Source: CAYQAJ01 sp964415245
GTDB lineage: Bacteria > Planctomycetota > Planctomycetia > Pirellulales > Pirellulaceae
Length of the DNA: 19,145 bases
Direction of reading: 5' to 3'
NCBI GenBank assembly: GCA_964415245.1
Contig: CAYQAJ010000073.1
Location: forward strand, 1 to 19,145
The notes beneath the pieces are model-generated. The model made no database searches. It had not been told where the DNA came from and was given only the letters and a program-made list of their open reading frames with translations. Positions 15,486 through 19,145 of the stretch are shown here, one piece after another (position 1 is the first letter of the stretch; each line of letters starts with the position of its first letter). The translations under genes and the position numbers were made by a program.

Positions 15486-16469
15486 ATGCCTTGCGAAGTA
15501 CCCGACGACGTTCGAGCGCAGCACGCGGCGCTGACTGGCGAAGTGGCGGTCGCTCCTCTTGCCGGCCGGACGCAAATCGAAGTCCGCGGCAGCGATCGAG
15601 CCGCGCTGCTGCACAATCTGTGCACCAGCGACGTGAAACGCCTCACGCCGGGCGAAGGTTGCGAGGCGTTTTTCACGAACGTGCAGGGACGCATTCTGGC
15701 GTACGTTAATCTCCTTTGCGCGCCGCACTCGGTGGTGCTCGACACGGTGCCGGGCCAATCCGAGGCGCTGCTGGCCCACCTCGACCGCTACATCATCCGC
15801 GAGGACGTGCAGCTTCACGATCGCACCGACGAGTGGAGCGAGCTTCTGCTGGCCGGCCCTCGCGCCGAGGGTTTTCTGTCCGGTCTGACGGGAGGCAGCG
15901 TGCCGGGATCGCTATTGGCGCACTGCGAGGCGGTCGTGGGCGGCGCGACTGTCTTCGTGCGGCGGGTCGATTGGGTCGGACCGGTGGGTTTCTTCCTCAG
16001 CGTTCCCGCGGAATCGACCAACGCGGTACGCAAGGCGCTCGTATCGGCGGGCGCCGTGGAGTGCGGGGACGAGGCGGTCGAGATTGCCCGCATCGAGGCC
16101 GGCTCGCCCGCCTTCGGCCGCGACATCACCGATAAGAACTTTCCGCAGGAAGTCGACCGCGATGCGAGGGCCATCAGCTTCACCAAGGGGTGCTACCTGG
16201 GGCAAGAGACGGTGGCGCGAATCGACGCCCTGGGCCATGTCAACCGGCTTCTCGTGGGCCTACGCTTCGAGGGGAGCGAAGTTCCTCGGCCGGGGACCGA
16301 GCTGCGGGTCGGCGAGAAGACGGCGGCGACGGTGACGTCGTCGGTCTACTCGCCGCGACTGGGAGCACCCCTCGCAATGGGCTACGTGCGACGCGAGCAA
16401 TTGGGCGACGACGTCGTGTTCGAGTCGCCGGTGGGCGCCGCGCGACGGGTGCGATTGCCGCTTTCCTGA
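15486..16469 (+). CDS. ygfZ: YgfZ/GcvT-like folate-binding protein
   Basis: The protein has 327 residues. The family signature K-G-C-[FY]-x-G-Q-E is present as KGCYLGQE (234-241), with the cysteine at 236. The N-terminal part (IEVRGSDRAALLHNLCTSDV) matches the GcvT-fold start of this family, and QGRILAYVNLL fits the expected next strands. YgfZ proteins bind tetrahydrofolate and help assemble or repair certain iron-sulfur proteins in the cytoplasm; they are not true glycine-cleavage enzymes. The ATG at 15486 is chosen; a GTG at 15462 in the same frame would add eight residues that begin at the edge of the repeat element. Neither start has a strong ribosome site. No Fe-S gene is adjacent in the window. 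Confidence 0.9.
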   Translation: MPCEVPDDVRAQHAALTGEVAVAPLAGRTQIEVRGSDRAALLHNLCTSDVKRLTPGEGCEAFFTNVQGRILAYVNLLCAPHSVVLDTVPGQSEALLAHLDRYIIREDVQLHDRTDEWSELLLAGPRAEGFLSGLTGGSVPGSLLAHCEAVVGGATVFVRRVDWVGPVGFFLSVPAESTNAVRKALVSAGAVECGDEAVEIARIEAGSPAFGRDITDKNFPQEVDRDARAISFTKGCYLGQETVARIDALGHVNRLLVGLRFEGSEVPRPGTELRVGEKTAATVTSSVYSPRLGAPLAMGYVRREQLGDDVVFESPVGAARRVRLPLS

Positions 16470-16589
16470 CATGCCGGCTTGCAATGACGAGCGAGCGTGT
16501 ATCTACGATAGGTCGTTTCGCCTGCCGATGATATGCTGATGGTGGCGGCGGTTGATAGTGAAAATGAGGAGCGTGCGGGAGTCTGATCG

Positions 16590-17762
16590 ATGGCGATGCT
16601 TCGGCGAGTGGTTCTCAATGGCTTCAAGTCCATCAGGGCGATGGAATTGGAGTTGCGTCCCCTCAATGTCCTGATCGGGGCAAACGGCGCGGGAAAGAGC
16701 AATCTGGTCTCGTTCTTCAAGATGCTCAACGAGATGATGGCAGGGCGGCTTCAACAGTACATCGCCGGAGCGGGCCGGGCCCACTCGATTCTGCATTTCG
16801 GGCCTAAGACGACGCCGCAGATGGAGGCGACTCTGGAGTTCGAGACCGAGCAGGGCGTCAACACCTATTACCAGCGACTAATTCACGTGGCGGGGGATAC
16901 CCTTGCGTTCGCCGAGGAGTTGCTCGACTCCCGAGAACACGCTTACCCGGCTCCGTGGCTGGCTCCCATCCACATCCAATCAGAACATCCGGAGATCGGA
17001 TCAGGACATCAGGAGACACGCGTCCCCGAGCTGGCACAGGAAGGGGAGCTGGGCATGGCGGAGGTGTTTTGTCATTTCTTGAATCATTGCCGCGTCTATC
17101 ACTTTCACGATACGTCTCCTACGGCACGAGTTCGGCAACATTGCTACATCGGCGACAATCGATGGCTGATGCCCGACGCGGGCAATCTGGCCGCACTGTT
17201 GCTGCGGTTGCGCGACCGGAACGGCGGTGCCGCCTATCAGCGCATCATCGCCACCATACGTCTCATCGCCCCGTTCTTTCGCGATTTCGTTTTGGAGCCG
17301 TCGGGACCCAATCGAAACGACGTAAACCTCGACTGGCTGTCGAACGGCGCAGGAGGTGAATTGGGCACGGGCACGGGCGAATGGGAGCAAGTGTTTGGCC
17401 CGCACCAGCTTTCCGACGGCACGTTGCGGGCGATGTGTCTCGTGACGCTGCTGATGCAGCCGGAAGAAGAGTTGCCCGATCTCATGATCGTGGACGAGCC
17501 CGAGCTGGGGCTGCATCCGTACGCTCTCAACATGATCGCCTCGCTCTTTAAGAAGGCATCCCACCGGACACAAGTTCTCATTAGCACCCAGTCGAGCCCC
17601 TTCGTCGACAACTTCGATCCGGAAGACGTCGTCGTGGTGAATCGAGAGGGCAGCGAATCGAGATTCACGCGCCCCGATGCCGACTACCTGAAGGGATGGC
17701 TCGAACAGTACAGCCTGGGAGAAGTCTGGGAGAAGAACGTGATCGGCGGGGGGCCGCATTGA
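16590..17762 (+). CDS. AAA (OLD/SMC-like) ATPase of a two-gene defence-type module
   Basis: This 390-residue protein opens with LRRVVLNGFKSIRAMELELRP, typical of AAA_15/AAA_21 ATPases, then Walker A GANGAGKS (30-37). An ABC-like signature LSDGTLRAM lies at 274-282, Walker B LMIVDEPELGLHP at 298-310, and an ISTQSSPFVDNF segment (H-loop region, with Gln in place of the usual His) follows. It is therefore an SMC/ABC-type ATPase without a fused nuclease. GGGAG about eight bases upstream supports the ATG. Its stop overlaps the start of the DUF4276 gene (TGATG), so the two are co-translated. Paired ATPase plus TOPRIM-like genes are common in phage-defence systems, where the ATPase senses and the partner acts. 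TTGCAA (16479) with TACGAT (16504) is a weak candidate promoter. Confidence 0.93.
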   Translation: MAMLRRVVLNGFKSIRAMELELRPLNVLIGANGAGKSNLVSFFKMLNEMMAGRLQQYIAGAGRAHSILHFGPKTTPQMEATLEFETEQGVNTYYQRLIHVAGDTLAFAEELLDSREHAYPAPWLAPIHIQSEHPEIGSGHQETRVPELAQEGELGMAEVFCHFLNHCRVYHFHDTSPTARVRQHCYIGDNRWLMPDAGNLAALLLRLRDRNGGAAYQRIIATIRLIAPFFRDFVLEPSGPNRNDVNLDWLSNGAGGELGTGTGEWEQVFGPHQLSDGTLRAMCLVTLLMQPEEELPDLMIVDEPELGLHPYALNMIASLFKKASHRTQVLISTQSSPFVDNFDPEDVVVVNREGSESRFTRPDADYLKGWLEQYSLGEVWEKNVIGGGPH

Positions 17763-18448
17763 TGGCGCGTCTCTATTTGTTTGCCGAGGGACAAACCGAG
17801 CAGACGTTCGCCGACACGCTTCTGGTGCCCCACCTTGCGAACCACGGCGTCTACTTGCATCACCCGGTGCTCATCGCCCACGCCCGGCGAAAGGGAGAGA
17901 TTCACCGGGGCGGCGGACGCAAGTACTTGCCCATGAAGAACGACATCGTGCGGTTTCTCTCGCAGGAGAAAGGCGACGATGTCTTCTTCACCACGATGAT
18001 CGATCTGTACGCGATTTCCCCCGAGTTTCCAGGACTGTCCGAAGCTGAAAAACTGCGACATCTGCCGGTGAAGCGCGTCGAGCGCCTGGAGCAGTACTTC
18101 GCAGCGGACATCGATGATCGTCGGTTCGTGCCGTATATCCAACTGCACGAGTTTGAAGCGTATCTGTTCAGCGATCCGTCGCAATTCAGCTTCTTCTATG
18201 AGCAGCATGACCGGCAGATTACGGCTCTTCTGGCCACCGCCGGCTCGCAGCCTACGCCCGAACTAATCGACGACGGGCAAGACACCGCGCCCAGCAAGCG
18301 TATCATGGACCAGTTTCCCGACTACGAAGACGCCAAGGCGGTGGTAGGCCCACAGGTCGCCGAACGGATCGGCTTGGAAACGATCCGTGCTCGCTGTCCC
18401 CACTTCGCCGGGTGGTTGTCGCGTTTAGAGGGGCTTGGAGGAGGATGA
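17762..18448 (+). CDS. DUF4276 family protein, TOPRIM-like partner of the ATPase
   Basis: The protein has 228 residues from the ATG that overlaps the ATPase stop codon. Family features are clear: LYLFAEGQTEQTF (4-16) with Glu9, MIDLYAISPEFPG (79-91) with Asp81, YIQLHEFEAYLFSDP (125-139), FPDYEDAKAVVG (185-196) and GLETIRARCPHFAGWLSRLE (204-223). Glu9 and Asp81 fit the acidic positions expected of a TOPRIM-like fold, so a metal-dependent nuclease role is plausible. DUF4276 genes are usually found next to AAA ATPase genes, as here; the pair is comparable to, but not the same as, PARIS (AriA/AriB), AbiL and RloAB. No published activity for this exact pair is known to me. Only 91 bases separate it from the convergent next gene. 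Confidence 0.92.
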   Translation: MARLYLFAEGQTEQTFADTLLVPHLANHGVYLHHPVLIAHARRKGEIHRGGGRKYLPMKNDIVRFLSQEKGDDVFFTTMIDLYAISPEFPGLSEAEKLRHLPVKRVERLEQYFAADIDDRRFVPYIQLHEFEAYLFSDPSQFSFFYEQHDRQITALLATAGSQPTPELIDDGQDTAPSKRIMDQFPDYEDAKAVVGPQVAERIGLETIRARCPHFAGWLSRLEGLGGG

Positions 18449-18539
18449 TGGCGACTCTTGCCGAACTTTCTGAATCCCGCTACAGGAGTCCATCCGCAGG
18501 CGCATCCGCCGCGGGTCCCGGAAAGGGCTGGTTCGGGCT

Positions 18540-19028
18540 TCACCGCGCGTGGGGCGTGTGAGCGATCTCGATCGGGGCTCCCACGAGCGAGTCGAGCCAG
18601 GCGGCAATGCGCTGCACGACGTCGCCGGAGGGCGGCACCTGCCCCGTGACGCCCCATTTGCCTTGAATTCCGGCATCATGCAGCGCAGCCAGCCGCTTTC
18701 TCGCGCGCTCCAGGAATTGCGCTGTTTCCGCCTCGCCGAAACTGCGGCGAACAAGCTGTACTTCTCGCGGGGTGCGCTCGCGCGTCAATTCGACCAGTGC
18801 GCCCGCTTCGGCCTTGATGAGTCGGCCGCCTTCGTATGCCCGCCGCAACCGCCGGTGGGAATCGAACTGGTAAACGGGATCGGCACCGAAGTAGACGCTG
18901 CCTGCGCCGCCGCGGCGAAACCCGACAACTACCGGCTCATCACATCCCTCGACCGACAGCTCGGCCCGCTCGAAGAGCGCGGTAGCGTCGCGGAGGATGT
19001 CTTCGCGATCTTGCTCGTTGCGTGCCAT
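18540..19028 (-). CDS. Conserved hypothetical protein, unknown function
   Basis: This is a 162-residue soluble protein with no signal peptide and no membrane segment. Its N-terminus (ARNEQDREDILRDATALFERAEL) is helical and charged. The middle (VVVGFRRGGAGSVYFGADPVYQFDSHRRLRRAYEGGRLIKAE) looks like a small beta-rich core with a basic patch. The C-terminal region is helical and includes QRIAAWLDSLVG. I recognise no family motif. The ATG at 19028 has no good ribosome site. The gene is convergent with the ATPase/DUF4276 operon and is therefore not part of it, though a regulatory link cannot be excluded. Its upstream region carries the G-rich heptamer array. Confidence 0.75.
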   Translation of the reverse strand: MARNEQDREDILRDATALFERAELSVEGCDEPVVVGFRRGGAGSVYFGADPVYQFDSHRRLRRAYEGGRLIKAEAGALVELTRERTPREVQLVRRSFGEAETAQFLERARKRLAALHDAGIQGKWGVTGQVPPSGDVVQRIAAWLDSLVGAPIEIAHTPHAR

Positions 19029-19045
19029 GTTCGAGAGGGGGGGAT

Positions 19046-19145
19046 TAGCGGCTAGGGGTTAGGGGTTGGGGAACAGAGATCGGTGATCGCCCCAATCCCC
19101 AATCCCCCATCCCCCATCCCCCAACCCCCAAACCCCAACCCCCAC
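19046..19145. repeat. G-rich and C-rich inverted heptamer arrays (TAGGGGT / CCCCCAT type), cut by window end
   Basis: At 19046-19073 the units are TAGCGGC, TAGGGGT, TAGGGGT, TGGGGAA. At 19090-19145 eight exact 7-base steps follow: CCCCAAT twice, CCCCCAT twice, CCCCCAA twice, ACCCCAA, CCCCCAC, running off the end. The two sets are approximate reverse complements and could form a hairpin or, through the G-runs of either strand, a G-quadruplex. CCCCRAT is also the unit of cyanobacterial STRR1 repeats. It lies upstream of the minus-strand gene ending at 19028. Confidence 0.85.

Overview
The window is high-GC bacterial DNA that most resembles a chromosome segment of a planctomycete, probably of the Pirellula/Blastopirellula type. 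The clues are several long exported proteins of unknown function with N-terminal signal peptides, a protein resembling the planctomycete-associated DUF1598 family, a C-terminal CxxCH (cytochrome c'-like) protein, a highly cysteine-rich secreted repeat protein, loosely packed genes, and many intergenic inverted repeats. The lineage is inferred from sequence flavour; no marker gene or rRNA is present.

Layout: (1) 350-5552 holds a putative lipoprotein (+), a cytochrome c'-like protein (-), an ApbE flavin transferase (+, possibly leaderless) and an exported HEAT-like protein (+). (2) 5778-8613 holds two minus-strand genes for exported proteins, a DUF1598-like protein and a CC-K-x-K-C repeat protein, separated by a chain of hairpins that includes a near-perfect terminator. 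(3) 9237-13671 holds a stand-alone Hpt phosphotransfer protein (+). It also holds a minus-strand pair in which a large three-part lipoprotein (LolA-like, thioredoxin-like without CxxC, propeller-like) is followed by a divergent phosphoglycerate-kinase-like protein. (4) 14058-16469 holds a LarA-superfamily (DUF2088) protein behind a very good sigma70-type promoter, then a YgfZ/GcvT-like folate-binding protein. (5) 16590-18448 is a two-gene operon with overlapping stop and start: an OLD/SMC-like AAA ATPase followed by a DUF4276 (TOPRIM-like) protein, a defence-type pair. It is followed by a convergent gene of unknown function.

The most striking signal lies between the genes. Four intergenic places carry arrays with an exact 7-base period. 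Their unit sequences differ completely (AGTTTTC, CATTCTG, AACTGAC/AGAGTCA, TAGGGGT/CCCCCAT), but the architecture is the same: a heptamer array on one side and its reverse-complement array on the other, so each can fold into a slip-tolerant hairpin. This resembles the heptameric STRR repeats known from cyanobacteria. A second family, a nested inverted repeat built on GGGGACAGGCAC, occurs three times: once complete, once as a half-element beside a heptamer array, and once inside a coding region, where it supplies part of a lipoprotein signal peptide.

Several proteins look like familiar enzymes or redox folds that have lost their signature residues: the PGK-like protein, the LarA-like protein, the thioredoxin-like domain and the first half of the cytochrome. 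Genes here seem to work singly or in pairs. The only clear functional module is the ATPase/DUF4276 pair. The cytochrome and ApbE genes are divergent neighbours and may both serve extracytoplasmic redox chemistry.
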